From positions 1-64,000 of the forward strand of contig JANYGP010000098.1 in assembly GCA_025362315.1 (NCBI GenBank): DNA of 64,000 bases, in the 5' to 3' direction. The position numbers and the translations under genes are program-made. Under the pieces are notes generated by a model. The model worked only from the letters and a program-made list of their open reading frames with translations, was not told the origin of the DNA and did not search any database. Shown one piece after another: positions 7,811-17,548 of the stretch (position 1 is the first letter of the stretch; each line of letters opens with the position of its first letter). This DNA is from Polaromonas sp. Lineage in GTDB: Bacteria > Pseudomonadota > Gammaproteobacteria > Burkholderiales > Burkholderiaceae_C.

Positions 7811-9940
7811 ATGTCGCTGCTTGAACCAGATGCTTCATTTGAACAAATGTGGGCCAGCACCCGAGACGCACGGGCGCATGTGCGCCAGCTGGTATCGCAA
7901 GGCACGCCGCAGTTGGCTGAGCCGGATGCAAACCGCAGGCAAAGCTACCTCGCCAAACGTCAGCCTGGCTTGCCCCATGCAACTGGTGCTGAGGCGCTGA
8001 TCGGCAACACAACTGATTATCAAGACGCTGTGTTTCTGGCAGTCGGTGCGCAGGTGCGGCGTGCTGTGGCTTACATTGAAATCAACCTGCCCACCGAGGC
8101 GCGCCAGGCGACCGGGTTTTTGATCAGCGATTCGCTCCTGATCACCAACCACCATGTGATTGCCTCCGCAGATGAAGCACTTGCAGCAACCGTGTTTTTT
8201 GACCGCGAGCTGGACAGCACGCGCAGGCCGTTGCCCATGACGGCTTTCAGGCTGGAGCCGTCGCGGTTTTTTGCATCTTCGCCAGTTGGTGAACTCGATT
8301 ACACCGTGGTGGCGGTTGGGGAGCGTATCTCCGGCCCGGCACAACTGGCTGACTTTGGCCATTGCCCCATCAGCCCGCTTGGCGCCAAGCATGTGCTGGG
8401 CATGAACGTCAACATCCTGCAGCATCCCAACGGTCAGTACAAACAAGTGGCGCTGCGCAACAATTTGTTGACATTCAGAGGCCAGCAAAGCCTGTTGTAT
8501 GAAACCGATACGGAGGTTGGCTCGTCAGGCGCACCAGTTTTTAACGACCTGTGGGAAGTGATTGCGCTGCACCACTGGGGCCAGGCCTATGCAGCCGCCC
8601 GCGAGGTGCAAAACGCAAGCACAGGCCCGGCACGCGGCAACGAAGGCGTCCGCATCAGCGCTATCCACGAATCCCTTGGGCAGCTCCTGCCGTCATTGCC
8701 TGTCGCTGCGCAGGCATTGCTTCAGTCAGCACTGGATGCTTATCGCACACTGCCGCGTGGCGTTGACCCATCCCACAGCAGTTCCTCTGTCAATCAGCCA
8801 GTGCGTACTCAAAATTCAAACGGCCGCATGGGGCAAGTGTGCTTGAGAATCCCATTGGAAATCACCATCGAGGTGTCGAGCGCAGGCCAGCTCCTGTCGG
8901 CAGGCGATGTGAGCACGTCTGCAATTGCAATGACCCCTGTTATTGCAACTGCTGTTTCCCCCATGCCACTGCGCCTGAGCCGGGCAGCAGAAGCTGTCCG
9001 GCTAGACATTGACTACAGCAACCGCAGTGGTTATGCTGCAGAGTTTTTGACCGGGTTGCAAGTTGCGCTGCCTGGTATGACAGCAGCCTTGACCCAACAA
9101 GTTGCACCGCTGCGTGCAGCGGAGGCCAATGCCAAGGCGGGTGTTTTGAAGTACGAGCACTTCAGCGTGGTCATGCACAAAACCCGGCGTGTGGCTATTT
9201 TTACTGCCACCAATATCGACGGTGACACCTATAAAAACGTCGACCGCGCCACCGGCCTGGTGGGTGCCGACAGCCAGGAAGGCGACACCTGGTTCAAAGA
9301 CACCCGCATCAGCGAAAGTTATTGCCTGGGGCAGGACTTTTATTCAGCCAGCTCAGACTATTTTGACCGCGGCCACCTGACCCGCCGCAGCGATCCAACC
9401 TGGGGCACAGCCGAGCAAGCTGAGCGCGCCAACGCCGACACCTTTCACTTCACCAATTGCGCGCCGCAGCACTTCCGGTTCAACCAGTCGGCACGTTACT
9501 GGCAAGGAGCAGAGCGCTATGTACTTGAAACAGGGTTGCTGCAAGCCACAGGGCCCAATGCAAGGCTGTGTGTGCTGCAAGGACCCATTTACAACAGCGC
9601 GATTGACCTGTGGATGGACAACCAGGTGCAAATCCCCTCGTCGTTCTGGAAAGTGGTGGTGTGGAAGGGCGCACGGGGCTTGAAAGCAGTCGGCCTGGTG
9701 GTTGATCAGCTGGCGCTGTTGTCTGAAACCCGGTCGTATCTAGGCCAACCCAAAGACATCAAACAAGTTGATGTCGCTCAGTGGCGCGTGGCAATTGCAA
9801 GCATCGGCAAGAGGGCAGGGCTGGTGTTTTCAGATGCCATTATCAGCGCCGACACCATCAAGCAGGGCGTGCAGCCACTGCCCGGTGCAGAAGCTGCTGG
9901 CGCGTTGCGAATCAACCGGTTTGAGGATATTTTGTTGTAG
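7811..9940 (+). CDS. Trypsin-like serine protease fused to DNA/RNA non-specific endonuclease
   Basis: A 709-residue two-enzyme fusion. Residues about 85-270 form a trypsin/V8-like protease with all three catalytic positions visible: His115 (LLITNHHVIA), Asp163 (GELDYTVVAVG) and Ser239 (VGSSGAPVFN). A middle linker of about 150 residues follows (280-440). Residues about 445-705 are a NucA/DNase-NUC domain: FTATNIDG, then the DRGH active-site motif at 519-522 with His522 as general base, and a downstream Asn-containing stretch (FHFTNCAPQ). There is no clear signal peptide or membrane segment, so it appears cytoplasmic. It stands alone between the efflux operon and unknown small genes. Such peptidase-nuclease pairs are reported in bacterial conflict systems; a defence or self-kill role is inference only. 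Confidence 0.85.
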   Translation: MSLLEPDASFEQMWASTRDARAHVRQLVSQGTPQLAEPDANRRQSYLAKRQPGLPHATGAEALIGNTTDYQDAVFLAVGAQVRRAVAYIEINLPTEARQATGFLISDSLLITNHHVIASADEALAATVFFDRELDSTRRPLPMTAFRLEPSRFFASSPVGELDYTVVAVGERISGPAQLADFGHCPISPLGAKHVLGMNVNILQHPNGQYKQVALRNNLLTFRGQQSLLYETDTEVGSSGAPVFNDLWEVIALHHWGQAYAAAREVQNASTGPARGNEGVRISAIHESLGQLLPSLPVAAQALLQSALDAYRTLPRGVDPSHSSSSVNQPVRTQNSNGRMGQVCLRIPLEITIEVSSAGQLLSAGDVSTSAIAMTPVIATAVSPMPLRLSRAAEAVRLDIDYSNRSGYAAEFLTGLQVALPGMTAALTQQVAPLRAAEANAKAGVLKYEHFSVVMHKTRRVAIFTATNIDGDTYKNVDRATGLVGADSQEGDTWFKDTRISESYCLGQDFYSASSDYFDRGHLTRRSDPTWGTAEQAERANADTFHFTNCAPQHFRFNQSARYWQGAERYVLETGLLQATGPNARLCVLQGPIYNSAIDLWMDNQVQIPSSFWKVVVWKGARGLKAVGLVVDQLALLSETRSYLGQPKDIKQVDVAQWRVAIASIGKRAGLVFSDAIISADTIKQGVQPLPGAEAAGALRINRFEDILL

Positions 9941-10097
9941 CGGTGGTTGCCCGTGAACTTTGTTAACTGGAATTAAGTTGACAGCCAATCCGCTGACCTG
10001 ACTACTTGAAAAATGACTGATGTGGCTTTGCAAGAGTTGACCCAAGATTCTTGCTTTCCTCTCGGACCCACATAACACCGCATTTAAAGTCTTTGGC

Positions 10098-10355
10098 ATG
10101 AAGTCACATTGGGAGTTTGGCCTTCTGGGTGAGATCTACGCATCCACTCCCACGGATCTCGATCTCGAAGATGTAAATGGCAACGGTGTCTTAGAAGTTT
10201 CGGTTGTTGAAATCGCCAAGGCACTTGGCATGCCATGTGTAATGGGCCTGCATGATCGCATTAGCGACAAACTCTTGGAGGAAGACTTTGTCGAAGTTAA
10301 GCGCGTCAAGGCTTACTCGGCGGATCATCTACGGGGGGCTTTTGTAAGCGGGTAA
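10098..10355 (+). CDS. Small hypothetical protein
   Basis: An 85-residue open frame starting at ATG 10098 (MKSHWEFGLLGEIY) with acidic and hydrophobic alternation and no membrane segment or recognised motif. I do not recognise the family. It lies in a lower-GC stretch between the protease-nuclease gene and an unknown minus-strand gene. It could be a fragment of a larger lost gene. The 157 bases before it hold no other feature I can support. Confidence 0.3.
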   Translation: MKSHWEFGLLGEIYASTPTDLDLEDVNGNGVLEVSVVEIAKALGMPCVMGLHDRISDKLLEEDFVEVKRVKAYSADHLRGAFVSG

Positions 10356-10450
10356 AAAATTCCGATGGTTAACCCATGATTCCGCCGGACCGTTGCTAGC
10401 GGCTGGCGGATCCTAAAAATAGGCGTCAAATCCAACCCGGTTGCTGGGCG

Positions 10451-10930
10451 CTACAGGCGATGTCCGGCCTTGCCGAATGCAACTGCCACCTCGCGGATCA
10501 CGTCAGCGCAACCGAGTGCGAAAGCATCATCCACTTCGACGTGGGTCGATGCCTCACCGACATCGCCTTCATTGAAGAAATCCTCGTTCGCAAGCTTCAC
10601 TTTAAACGGCAAGCTGGCGGCCTTATTTACCAAAACATCGTAGCTTTGGCCGCGACCATGCTTCAGAACATGAATAGCGAGTAGCAGATCGGCAAAGCGC
10701 GCCTGCAAATCCAAGTCGCCCTGTTGTGTCAGTGTTTCTGCAACACCACGAAATCCATTGCGGCAATTCAGTACATTCTGAAGCTTCGCTTCAAAGATCG
10801 AGAACATACCAACCGCAGAGATGACCTTTTGAATTTGCACCATTTGCAGCGACTTGACAAGAGAAACTTTGGTGCGACGGTAGCAGTTTGCATAACGATC
10901 TATAAAAAGATCGATGCTTAAATGGAACAA
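10451..10930 (-). CDS. Hypothetical protein, possibly HEPN-like
   Basis: Up to 159 residues; the true start may be the internal Met of MVQIQKVISAVG (codon 30), since the N-terminal stretch is unlike the rest. The body looks helical and contains FSIFEAKLQ followed later by LLAIHVLKHGRGQSYDVLV, a His/Arg-rich helix cap reminiscent of HEPN RNase domains (known for a conserved R-x4-6-H). The C-terminal half is acidic (FFNEGDVGEASTHVEVDDAF). I cannot name a precise family. Its location beside a protease-nuclease fusion in a small accessory stretch makes a conflict-related role thinkable but unproven. Confidence 0.5.
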   Translation of the reverse strand: MFHLSIDLFIDRYANCYRRTKVSLVKSLQMVQIQKVISAVGMFSIFEAKLQNVLNCRNGFRGVAETLTQQGDLDLQARFADLLLAIHVLKHGRGQSYDVLVNKAASLPFKVKLANEDFFNEGDVGEASTHVEVDDAFALGCADVIREVAVAFGKAGHRL

Positions 10931-11017
10931 CTAAAACCAATCGATAGCCAGATTGGTACTTTTGCTGACATAGTTGGAGAAAGAAAGCTTGGCATTCACT
11001 ACGCTAAAGCTCTTTAG
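10922..11017 (+). CDS. Very short open frame, doubtful
   Basis: ATG at 10922 opens 31 codons (MEQLKPIDSQIGTFADIVG...) closed by a TAG at the edge of repeat copy R5. It overlaps the start region of the minus-strand unknown gene by nine bases. No motif and no clear ribosome site; it may be a gene remnant. Confidence 0.15.
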   Translation: MEQLKPIDSQIGTFADIVGERKLGIHYAKAL

Positions 11018-11070
11018 GCCTGTAGCCCATACATATGAAGGGCAAACAGCTATATAAATAATAGCAATTT
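11017..11070 (-). repeat. Dispersed repeat copy R5
   Basis: Reverse-oriented copy (plus strand GCCTGTAGCCCATACATATG, then AACAGCTATATAAATAATAGC) just downstream of trpA. Confidence 0.7.
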
Positions 11071-11082
11071 AGCATTTATCTC

Positions 11083-11892
11083 TTAAGAATCCAGCGCGAC
11101 CCTAATGTCTGCTATAAATTCGCGCGCCACGTTTGCCACCTTCTCGCGCGGCGCATTCTCAATCAGCTGGATGATCTTGCTGCCAATCACCACTGCATCG
11201 GCTACTTTGCCAACCGCTTTGGCTGTGGCGGCGTCGCGTATGCCAAAACCGACGCCTACTGGAATGTTGACATGCTGGCGGATGCGGGGCAGCATCGCTT
11301 CGACTGCTGCAGTGTCCAGATTTCCTGCGCCGGTGACGCCTTTGAGCGACACGTAATAAACATAGCCGCTGGCGACGCGGGCGACCTGGGCCATACGCTC
11401 GGATGTAGAGGTGGGCGCCAGCAAAAAAATCAGATCCATGTTGTGGGCACGCAAGCTGGCGGCAAAGGCTTCGCATTCTTCGGGTGGGTAGTCGACGATC
11501 AGCATGCCGTCTACGCCTGCGGTGGATGCGTGTTTGATAAAGCTGTTTGCGCCGTGTTTGATGTCGTAGCGCTCAACCGGGTTGGCGTAGCCCATCAGCA
11601 CAACGGGCGTGGTTTTGTCTTGGGTTCTGAAGGCCGTGACCATTTCCAGCACCTTGGCCAGGCCGATGCCGAGTACCAGCGCTTTTTCACCTGCCTTTTG
11701 AATCACCGGCCCGTCGGCGCTGGGGTCTGAGAATGGGATGCCGAGTTCAATGACATCGGCACCCGCGCTGACCATGCCGTGCATCAAATCCGGCGTAACG
11801 TCGGCAAACGGAAAGCCTGCCATCACGTACGGAATCAGTACAGTTTTGTTTTGCGCCTTGAGCTTTGAGAACGTGGTTTGAATTCTGGTCAT
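11083..11892 (-). CDS. trpA: Tryptophan synthase alpha chain
   Basis: Converts indole-3-glycerol phosphate to indole plus glyceraldehyde 3-phosphate, passing indole to TrpB. 269 residues from ATG 11890-11892 ([12 protein letters not shown]), chosen because it overlaps the trpB stop as ATGA. Hallmarks: the catalytic Glu and Asp regions ([34 protein letters not shown]), [19 protein letters not shown] and the phosphate-binding [12 protein letters not shown]. It is last in truA-trpF-trpB-trpA, translationally coupled to trpB. Confidence 0.97.
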   Translation of the reverse strand: MTRIQTTFSKLKAQNKTVLIPYVMAGFPFADVTPDLMHGMVSAGADVIELGIPFSDPSADGPVIQKAGEKALVLGIGLAKVLEMVTAFRTQDKTTPVVLMGYANPVERYDIKHGANSFIKHASTAGVDGMLIVDYPPEECEAFAASLRAHNMDLIFLLAPTSTSERMAQVARVASGYVYYVSLKGVTGAGNLDTAAVEAMLPRIRQHVNIPVGVGFGIRDAATAKAVGKVADAVVIGSKIIQLIENAPREKVANVAREFIADIRVALDS

Positions 11893-13172
11893 TTCGCAAA
11901 CTCTATGACGTGTTCGGCAGCTGCTTCGCCGCCCTTGACAGACTGGCCCTTGCAACTCGGGCGGCAGAAAAAGTCTCCGTTGCTCAAGTCAGCCACTGTG
12001 CCAATGTCCTTGTCGCCCCGGCCTGACAGGTTGACCAAAATCGACTGGTCAGCCCGCATGATTTTGGCCAGCTTCATGGCGTAGGCCACGGCGTGCGCTG
12101 ATTCAAGCGCCGGGATAATGCCTTCGGTTCGGCATGTGTAGTGAAAAGCATCCAGCGCTTCTTTGTCGGTGATGCCCACGTATTCAGCGCGGCCAATGTC
12201 TTTTAAAAATGCATGCTCTGGGCCGACGCCGGGGTAGTCCAGGCCGGCGCTGATGCTGTGCGTTTCAGTCACCTGGCCGTCTTCGTCTTGCAGCACGTAG
12301 GTGCGGTTACCGTGTAACACGCCGGGCAGGCCGCGTTGGAGCGATGCCGAATGTTTGCCGGTGTCCATGCCTTCGCCCGCAGCTTCAATGCCAATCAGGC
12401 GGGTGTTTTCGTGTGGGATGTACGGATGGAAAATGCCCATCGCGTTGCTGCCGCCGCCGACGCAGGCAATGACTGCATCGGGCTGTTTCCCACGTCCAAG
12501 CATGCCAGGCATCTGCTCAATACATTCGTTGCCAATCACACTCTGAAAGTCTCGCACCATCATCGGGTAGGGGTGCGGCCCCGCAACAGTGCCGATGATG
12601 TAAAAGGTGTTGTCAACATTCGCAACCCAGTCGCGCATGGCTTCGTTCAGGGCGTCTTTCAGCGTCTTGCTGCCTGACTCGACAGGCACCACCGTGGCAC
12701 CCAGCAGCTTCATACGGTACACGTTGGGGCTTTGGCGTTTGACGTCTTCACTGCCCATGTAGACCATGCATTCCAGTCCATAGCGGGCGCAAATCGTGGC
12801 AGTGGCCACGCCGTGCTGGCCTGCGCCAGTTTCAGCAATCACGCGCGGCTTGCCCATGCGTTTGGCCAGCATCGCCTGGCCAATGGTGTTGTTGATTTTG
12901 TGCGCGCCAGTGTGGTTCAGGTCTTCGCGCTTGAGGTAAATCTGCGCGCCGCCTTGTTCACGGCTCATGCGGGCAGCGTGGTAAATGGGGGAAGGGCGAC
13001 CTACAAAGTGGGCCAGCTCGTACTGGAATTCTCTTAGAAATTCAGGCTCATGCTGGTATCTGGCGTAGGCTTCTTTGAGCTCGGCCAGTGCGTGAGTCAG
13101 GGTCTCGGATACAAAACTGCCGCCGTAAACGCCGAAGTGACCTGACGCATCAGGTTGCTGGTAATCAAACAT
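11889..13172 (-). CDS. trpB: Tryptophan synthase beta chain
   Basis: PLP enzyme that joins indole and serine to give tryptophan; works as an alpha2-beta2 complex with TrpA. 427 residues from the ATG at 13170-13172 ([18 protein letters not shown]); the frame is open for 35 codons further upstream but those residues are not TrpB-like. The PLP lysine motif is [11 protein letters not shown], the glycine-rich phosphate loop is [10 protein letters not shown], and [13 protein letters not shown] is present. Sits 61 bases after trpF and overlaps trpA by four bases. Confidence 0.97.
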   Translation of the reverse strand: MFDYQQPDASGHFGVYGGSFVSETLTHALAELKEAYARYQHEPEFLREFQYELAHFVGRPSPIYHAARMSREQGGAQIYLKREDLNHTGAHKINNTIGQAMLAKRMGKPRVIAETGAGQHGVATATICARYGLECMVYMGSEDVKRQSPNVYRMKLLGATVVPVESGSKTLKDALNEAMRDWVANVDNTFYIIGTVAGPHPYPMMVRDFQSVIGNECIEQMPGMLGRGKQPDAVIACVGGGSNAMGIFHPYIPHENTRLIGIEAAGEGMDTGKHSASLQRGLPGVLHGNRTYVLQDEDGQVTETHSISAGLDYPGVGPEHAFLKDIGRAEYVGITDKEALDAFHYTCRTEGIIPALESAHAVAYAMKLAKIMRADQSILVNLSGRGDKDIGTVADLSNGDFFCRPSCKGQSVKGGEAAAEHVIEFAK

Positions 13173-13233
13173 GGTTTCAAGGCTTTCTTTGCAAATTGTT
13201 CGCAAAGTCAGCTTTCTAACTGCCTTGCAAACT

Positions 13234-13908
13234 TCAATTGTTAAGTTGGTCGTCTGCAGCGCGAACGGCTGCGACAAATTGGTGGATCAGCTCGGGGCTT
13301 TTGATGCCTTTGGCGGTTTCAACGCCCGAGCTCACATCGACGGCCAGCGTTTTACCGCGTGGCCGGACTTGCAAAATGCCATCGCCCACGTTTGCAGGTG
13401 TGAGTCCACCAGACAAAACGAGGTGAGCGTTGACGCTTGGAGGACGGAGTGACCAATTGAATGTTTTTCCGCCGCCGCCAAAACCTTCGACATGTGCGTC
13501 TAAAAGAATGGCTTGAGCTGATTTGAAGTCTTTTGAGTATTTTACGAGATCGAAATCCAGCGGTGCGTTTGGGGTTTCTGCTTGGATAGGGATGCGCGCC
13601 GCTTTCATGAACGGTCGGCCAATTTTTAGGCACTCATCAGGCGTTTCATCACCATGAAACTGCACCAAAGCGCCCTGAATATATGCGCAAGCAGCTATTA
13701 TTTCAGTAGCAGTCGCATTGACGAAAAGCAGCACGGGCGTGACAAAAGGCGGCAACCGGGCGGCCAGCTCGGCGGCGCGCTGGGCGCTGACGTAACGCGC
13801 ACTTGGCTCGTACAGCACAAAGCCAACCGCATCAGCTCCGGCTGCAACGGCCGCGTCAACGTCTTGCTCGCGGGTCAAGCCGCAGATTTTGATTCGGGTT
13901 CTGGTCAT
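13234..13908 (-). CDS. trpF: Phosphoribosylanthranilate isomerase
   Basis: Amadori isomerase of tryptophan synthesis, 224 residues. Start ATG 13906-13908 ([12 protein letters not shown]) is favoured because it overlaps the truA stop as ATGA. The catalytic Cys is in [17 protein letters not shown]-like FHGDE and DVSSGVET are present. A segment coding for [12 protein letters not shown] matches the dispersed repeat (R6) at DNA level although the protein is not lengthened. Gene order truA-trpF-trpB-trpA is common in betaproteobacteria. Confidence 0.96.
   Translation of the reverse strand: MTRTRIKICGLTREQDVDAAVAAGADAVGFVLYEPSARYVSAQRAAELAARLPPFVTPVLLFVNATATEIIAACAYIQGALVQFHGDETPDECLKIGRPFMKAARIPIQAETPNAPLDFDLVKYSKDFKSAQAILLDAHVEGFGGGGKTFNWSLRPPSVNAHLVLSGGLTPANVGDGILQVRPRGKTLAVDVSSGVETAKGIKSPELIHQFVAAVRAADDQLNN
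13680..13712 (-). repeat. Repeat-like segment R6 inside trpF
   Basis: Plus-strand ATGCGCAAGCAGCTATTATT matches the first half of the dispersed repeat in reverse. It lies inside trpF, read in frame, with normal protein length, so it may be gene conversion-like replacement, a very old insertion or chance. Confidence 0.45.
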
Positions 13909-14699
13909 GGAAGCCAATCATACGCAGCCGTGCGATTGGGTAGGCCATATTTAGCCTCATAAACTGGCCCCAAAAAGTACAACCCATCTGGCGAAAACGT
14001 AGGTGCTGCCGCATCACGCCTTTTTGCCGCCAGCACCTCGGCCATCCACTTGGGCTCCTCGAAGCCTTGGCCCACGGCCACCAGGCAGCCCATGATGTTG
14101 CGAATCATGTGGTGCAAAAAGGCATTGGCCTCAAACTCAAAACGCCAGTAGCCCGAACCGGGTCTTTGCGAAATTTCAATTTGCCGAATAGTTTTGACAG
14201 GCGATTTGGCCTGGCACTGTGCTGCGCGAAAGGAGGAGAAGTCATGCTCGCCCAGCAAATGCGCTGCGGCCTCACGCATCTTTTTGCCATCCAGCGCGCG
14301 ATAAATCCAGCCTACGCGGCCAGCTTCAACACTCGGCCGCACCGGCGATTCAAGCACTACATACGCATAGCGCCGGGCAATGGCGCTGCCGCGTGAGTGA
14401 AATTCGTAGGGCATCACGCGCGCCCATTGCACGGCGATGTCAGTGGGCAAAAAGGCATTGGTGCCGCGCACCCAGGATGCTGTTTCGCGTTCAAGCGGCG
14501 TATCAAAATGCACCACCTGCATCAGGCCGTGTACGCCTGCATCGGTGCGGCCAGCGCAATTGACGCGCACGGACTGATTGCAAAATTTGGCTAAAGCCAG
14601 CTCCAGCTTGTCCTGGATGGTGTTGCCCGAGAGCTGGCTTTGCCAGCCCTCATAGGCAATGCCGTTGTAAGTGATGCCCAGCGCCAGCCTCAAAGTCAA
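13905..14699 (-). CDS. truA: tRNA pseudouridine(38-40) synthase
   Basis: Modifies uridines 38, 39 and 40 in the tRNA anticodon arm. 264 residues from the ATG 14697-14699. The catalytic aspartate lies in the signature AGRTDAGVHG; other family stretches are EGWQSQLSGNTIQ, HHMIRNIMG and SPDGLYFLGP. Lies 18 bases after fimV and overlaps trpF by ATGA, so it is probably co-transcribed with both. Confidence 0.97.
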   Translation of the reverse strand: MTLRLALGITYNGIAYEGWQSQLSGNTIQDKLELALAKFCNQSVRVNCAGRTDAGVHGLMQVVHFDTPLERETASWVRGTNAFLPTDIAVQWARVMPYEFHSRGSAIARRYAYVVLESPVRPSVEAGRVGWIYRALDGKKMREAAAHLLGEHDFSSFRAAQCQAKSPVKTIRQIEISQRPGSGYWRFEFEANAFLHHMIRNIMGCLVAVGQGFEEPKWMAEVLAAKRRDAAAPTFSPDGLYFLGPVYEAKYGLPNRTAAYDWLP

Positions 14700-14717
14700 A
14701 CCAGCCTCAAAGGCAGC

Positions 14718-17414
14718 TCACGACAGGGCGTTCAGGAACGCTTGGGCTTTTGTTTTTAGGGCACCTTGTGCCTGGGCCACGACTTCACTGGCCAGTGAAC
14801 GGGCACCGTCTGCGTCGCCCAGCGCGCGAAATTCTTCGGCCAGCGCAAATTTGGTCTCCAGCGGGCCTTCAACCGGTGCGGGCGCTGTGGCTGTGGCCGT
14901 TGCTTTGGCCAGCGTTGGACTTTCAGTGATCGGTGCGTCCAGGTCCAGCGACAGGGACCCCATGTCGAATTCCAGCATGCCGCTGTCTGGCGCAGCGGAC
15001 GCTGGGGCAACTGGTTTGCTAACGGCGGGAAGTGGGTCAACACTAAAGCTCAAGCTGTTGTCGCCAGGCGATGGCGCCAAGGCTACCGGCTGGTCGGGGC
15101 TGAAATCCATGTCCAGACCCTCAAAGATGGGGTCTTCAGCAATTCGCATGGCCACTGTTGGCTCGGGCTCATAAACCGGCGCGGGTGGGCTGACAAGTGG
15201 TGCTGCGGAGGCAGGCTCATCGTCTACTGAAAAGTCGAGGTCCAGGTCAAAGTCAACCGCCGAATCAGCGGCGGCTGGCGATGCGACCAACATCTGCGGC
15301 ATGGTGTCTGCGCTAAAAGATGCGGCTGCTACTGGCGTCGCGGCGGCAGCCACTCGTTCGCCTTTTTGAGGCTGGCCACCGGGCTGGTACATCGGATTGT
15401 TGGGGTCCAGGTCACGGCCCATCTCGCAGATGTAAGCCCATTCTGGTCCGTTGCCTTGCGTCATGGAAAACGCTTCCGAGGCAATCATTTCAAAGGCCTT
15501 CAGGTCCCGCCGTTTGGCATAAATTTCCATCAGCTTGGCATGAATGGCAACACGCGAGGGGTTGGTGCGCAACGCTTCTTTCAGGATTTCCTCGGCCTGC
15601 AAATCGCGACCGTAGGCCAGGTACACATCGGCCTCGGCGACCGGGTCTACATCGCCCGCTGCATCCAGCTGGCTGGGTGAATACACCATCGATGAACCGG
15701 TAGCACTGCCACCTTCGCTGGTGTCAATGCGCTGACCACCGCTGGCACCAAAAAAAGAGTCAGGCTGCAGGCGGCTTTCAAGGAAAGAGCTGTCAACAGC
15801 GGCTGGGTTGCTGCGTTTTTTGAAGCGGTAAAAGCCAAAACCGGCCAGCAGAGCCAAAAGCGCACCTAGCCCAGGCAAGACCAATGGGTTGTCTGTCAGT
15901 TCATCAATCAGGCTGGGTTCAGGCGGCGGGGGCGGCGCGGCCACAATGGGCTTTTTAACGGCGACTGGGGCTATTGCAACGGGGGCGCTAGCGGCGCTGG
16001 ACGCTTCCACTGGAGCGTGCGGGGCCGGTGTGGCTGATGCGGCAGGCGACGGTGATGAAGCGGCGGCGGTCGTCGTCGCCACTGTGGCGCTGGCCACAGG
16101 TGTGCTGGCAGCGGCACTTGCTGCGGCGGTGGGCACCGCAACTGGCTTGGCAGCGCTTGCTGTAGCCGGCGGGGCCGTAACGGTTGGAGCCGACAGGGCG
16201 GGTGCTGCTGGCACGGTCAAACCGGGCGGCTTTGCGGCGGCTGATGCAGCGGCAGCAGGTGCGCCAGGCGCCGCGGGCGTCACGCCTGCTATTTTGTTCA
16301 GGTCGCCGATGTTTTTGGCCAATTCGGCCACGCGGGTAGACGCATCTTTGGCTTGCTTGTCTTTGGCAATTTTGTCTTCAGCGGCAGCCTTGCCCTGCAA
16401 GGCACCTTTTGAAAGCGTCAATTTGTCAGGTACTGCTGCTGCCGGTGCTCGGTCCTCCACCTTGGCCTGGACCTTGCCACCTGACTGGCGGTTGGCGCTT
16501 TCAACTTGAGCAGCGGGCACGCCGCTGGCTAATTTTTGCCTGAAGTCGTTGAAGTCTTTTGACTGCGCAACGATGGTTCTGGACGCGTCAGAAGGCGACA
16601 GTGCCGCTGCATCTTCAGCGGCCGGTATGTCCAGCACGGCGCCTGATTTCAGGCGGTTGATGTTGCCACCGATGAAGGCGTCCGGGTTGCTTTTGAGCAG
16701 TGCCACCAGCATCTGGTCTAGCGAAATACTGGCGGATTTGTTTTGTGCGGCAATTTTGCCCGCGGTATCGCCGGCCTTGACCGTAACCTGTTGCCCGCTT
16801 GATGCTGTTTTAGCGGCTGGCGCAGCACTTGCTGCTTTGGGCGCAGGAGGCGTTGGTCTTGGAGCCGGCGCAGCTGCGCGCGGCGCGATCTGCGCGATTG
16901 ATGCCGCAGGCGGCGGTGAAGTGGGGTAAGACGGTGTGCTGGGCCGCGACATGATGGGCGCAGTGGGCGCAACAGCGGCCGTTACGGGTGCCTGCCGCAG
17001 ATTGGGTGGGTCAAACAGCATGGTGTAGTCACGCACCACACGGCCTGACGACCAGCTGGCCTCAAGTATGAGGTCTACAAAAGGCTCTGTGACTGGCCTG
17101 GGGCTGGTCAGGCTGAGGAAAGATCGCCCGTCAGCGCGCTTTTGCAGATTGATCTGAATGCCCACCACGGCGGCGGTGTATTCGAGTCCGGCGGCCTTGA
17201 AGGTAGCCGCCGTGGCCACGCCCACACGCAGGCTGGAGGCTTCTTCAGCGTTGATTTCAGGCACCTCAATTTCAGCCCTCAGCGCCTCACCAAGAGCTGA
17301 TTGAACCGTGATGCGACCCAGCCCAAGGGCATGAGCTGGGTTGATGGAAAGGCTACCCAGCAGCGCAATGGCACTGGCCAAGGCACCCAGGCTCCAGTTT
17401 GAGCAATGTGTCAT
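14718..17414 (-). CDS. fimV: FimV-like pilus assembly/polar hub protein
   Basis: About 898 residues from ATG 17412-17414 (MTHCSNWSLGA); signal peptide ending near NPAHA. Order: N-terminal periplasmic region (LGRITVQSALGEALRAEIE), Ala/Pro-rich linker, LysM domain around residues 210-265 (VTVKAGDTAGKIA), long Ala/Pro/Thr-rich coiled stretch, one membrane helix near residue 515 (VLPGLGALLALLAGFGFYRF), then an acidic cytoplasmic part with TPR-like sequence (AEADVYLAYGRDLQAEEIL) and the FimV C-terminal motif (KFALAEEFRALGDADGARSL). FimV anchors polar assembly of type IV pili/type II secretion in gammaproteobacteria; role here by analogy. The strong Ala bias makes long antisense frames that are not genes. 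Confidence 0.93.
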   Translation of the reverse strand: MTHCSNWSLGALASAIALLGSLSINPAHALGLGRITVQSALGEALRAEIEVPEINAEEASSLRVGVATAATFKAAGLEYTAAVVGIQINLQKRADGRSFLSLTSPRPVTEPFVDLILEASWSSGRVVRDYTMLFDPPNLRQAPVTAAVAPTAPIMSRPSTPSYPTSPPPAASIAQIAPRAAAPAPRPTPPAPKAASAAPAAKTASSGQQVTVKAGDTAGKIAAQNKSASISLDQMLVALLKSNPDAFIGGNINRLKSGAVLDIPAAEDAAALSPSDASRTIVAQSKDFNDFRQKLASGVPAAQVESANRQSGGKVQAKVEDRAPAAAVPDKLTLSKGALQGKAAAEDKIAKDKQAKDASTRVAELAKNIGDLNKIAGVTPAAPGAPAAAASAAAKPPGLTVPAAPALSAPTVTAPPATASAAKPVAVPTAAASAAASTPVASATVATTTAAASSPSPAASATPAPHAPVEASSAASAPVAIAPVAVKKPIVAAPPPPPEPSLIDELTDNPLVLPGLGALLALLAGFGFYRFKKRSNPAAVDSSFLESRLQPDSFFGASGGQRIDTSEGGSATGSSMVYSPSQLDAAGDVDPVAEADVYLAYGRDLQAEEILKEALRTNPSRVAIHAKLMEIYAKRRDLKAFEMIASEAFSMTQGNGPEWAYICEMGRDLDPNNPMYQPGGQPQKGERVAAAATPVAAASFSADTMPQMLVASPAAADSAVDFDLDLDFSVDDEPASAAPLVSPPAPVYEPEPTVAMRIAEDPIFEGLDMDFSPDQPVALAPSPGDNSLSFSVDPLPAVSKPVAPASAAPDSGMLEFDMGSLSLDLDAPITESPTLAKATATATAPAPVEGPLETKFALAEEFRALGDADGARSLASEVVAQAQGALKTKAQAFLNALS

Positions 17415-17548
17415 GGAATTTTGAGCCCCGAGTGCCCGGTTTGCGTGTAACTTTATTCTGCTTGAGCGCACAAAAACCTCGATGCGAATTTTCGAAAAAC
17501 AACCTTAACATCAAGGCGTTACGCTGACAAGCTAAGACACCACTTAAG

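Noticed and set aside
10383-10450. Possible further repeat copy (TTGCTAGCGG, GGGCGCTACAGG)
   Set aside because: Only scattered short matches, lacking the AGGAGCTGC core; too weak to count.
15889-16509. Long plus-strand Ala/Gly-rich frames across fimV (also near 14671-15174 and 16549-16929)
   Set aside because: Antisense shadows of fimV's Ala/Pro-rich coding; no motif, no ribosome site and the fimV frame is complete.
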